Positions 14,903-15,257 of a stretch of DNA of 15,257 nucleotides are shown here, piece after piece. The first letter of the stretch is position 1; the number at the start of each line of letters is the position of its first letter. The stretch comes from Synergistaceae bacterium (GTDB lineage Bacteria > Synergistota > Synergistia > Synergistales > Synergistaceae), in the NCBI GenBank assembly GCA_031264605.1, contig JAISDQ010000146.1, positions 1 through 15,257 on the forward strand. Reading direction: 5' to 3'. The translations under genes and the position numbers were made by a program. Under the pieces are notes generated by a model, which made no database searches, was not told where the DNA came from, and saw only the letters and a list, made by a program, of their open reading frames with translations.

Positions 14903-15257
14903 ATGAACGGGGATATTTTTAAACCGGCGGATATATTGCTGCCGAACGTCGATGATATGCGCGCCTGGAGCGTTATCGCGTGCGATCAGTTTTCCTCGGA
15001 CGTGGATTACTGGGATCGCGTCGCGGCTTACGTCGGCGGCGCGCCCTCGACGCTGCGGATGATACTTCCCGAAGCGCGCCTGGGCGAGCGCGCCCACGAG
15101 GATTTCGCGCGGGAGATATCGCTTGCGATGCAAAGCTACCTCGAAAAAGGAATTTTTCGCGAATACGGGAACTCGCTTGTGTACGTGGAACGCAAACTTT
15201 CAAACGGACGCGTGAGACGCGGGCTTGTCGGCGCGATAGACCTCGAAAGTTACGATT
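14903..15257 (+). CDS. DUF1015 family protein, N-terminal part (runs off the window)
   Basis: 118 full codons are visible from ATG 14903, preceded by AAGGGGG (14888-14894) with an 8-nt spacer; the end is outside the window. The sequence 'FKPADILLPNVDDMRAWSVI' followed by 'ACDQFSSDVDYW', 'GGAPSTLRMILPEARLGE' and 'YVERKLSNGRVRRGLVGAID' is characteristic of DUF1015 proteins, which are about 400 residues long in full. Their function is not established. No signal peptide or membrane segment is seen in this part. It is separated from smc by the hairpin array and probable terminator, so it is likely a separate unit; no convincing promoter hexamer pair is visible just upstream. Confidence 0.85.
   Translation, partial: MNGDIFKPADILLPNVDDMRAWSVIACDQFSSDVDYWDRVAAYVGGAPSTLRMILPEARLGERAHEDFAREISLAMQSYLEKGIFREYGNSLVYVERKLSNGRVRRGLVGAIDLESYD

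Overview
The window is a stretch of bacterial chromosome with every recognisable gene on the + strand. It reads as a rod-shaped, Gram-negative-type (diderm) bacterium, and my best guess is the phylum Synergistota. The reasons are the gene order, a GC-rich sequence that still uses the Ile codon ATA and the Arg codons AGG/AGA heavily, a complete MinCDE set, and a DUF1015 gene of the 'PADILLPN...IACDQF' type. The phylum is inferred from gene content and recalled synteny, not from a database search.

Layout. Bases 1-111 are the last codons of an ABC-transporter ATPase, probably the cobalt/ECF type. An AT-rich promoter-like gap (112-244) follows, and then a long, tightly packed gene train: mreB, mreC, mreD, mrdA (PBP2), minC, minD, minE, rodA, a radical SAM protein (TIGR03960 type), its partner (DUF2344/TIGR03936 type), rng (RNase E/G) and smc. 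Gaps inside the train are 0-83 bp, and many genes overlap by 4-26 bp. A 200-bp gap (14702-14902) is packed with GC-rich hairpins, the last of which looks like an intrinsic terminator. A DUF1015 gene then runs off the right edge.

How the genes work together. MreB/C/D, PBP2 and RodA form the elongasome that builds the side wall. MinC/D/E place the division site. RNase G processes RNA, and SMC compacts and segregates the chromosome. The radical SAM pair is of unknown function, but it is commonly found next to RNase E/G. The train therefore couples cell shape, division-site choice, RNA processing and chromosome segregation in one likely transcription unit.

Most notable point. The smc reading frame is intact for about 1139 codons except for one in-frame TGA at 14102-14104. 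It sits exactly where the SMC family has a near-invariant glycine, one base away from GGA. TGA is the normal stop for several neighbouring genes, so this is not a recoded genome. It is a sequencing error, a recent nonsense mutation, a read-through site, or a split of SMC into two polypeptides (an ATG lies 9 nt downstream in the same frame). Other points are the hairpin array after smc, a long hairpin followed by a T-run between minC and minD, and an Asp in place of the presumed catalytic Glu of MreB. I found no mobile element, tRNA, rRNA or CRISPR array, and no clearly new multi-gene system.
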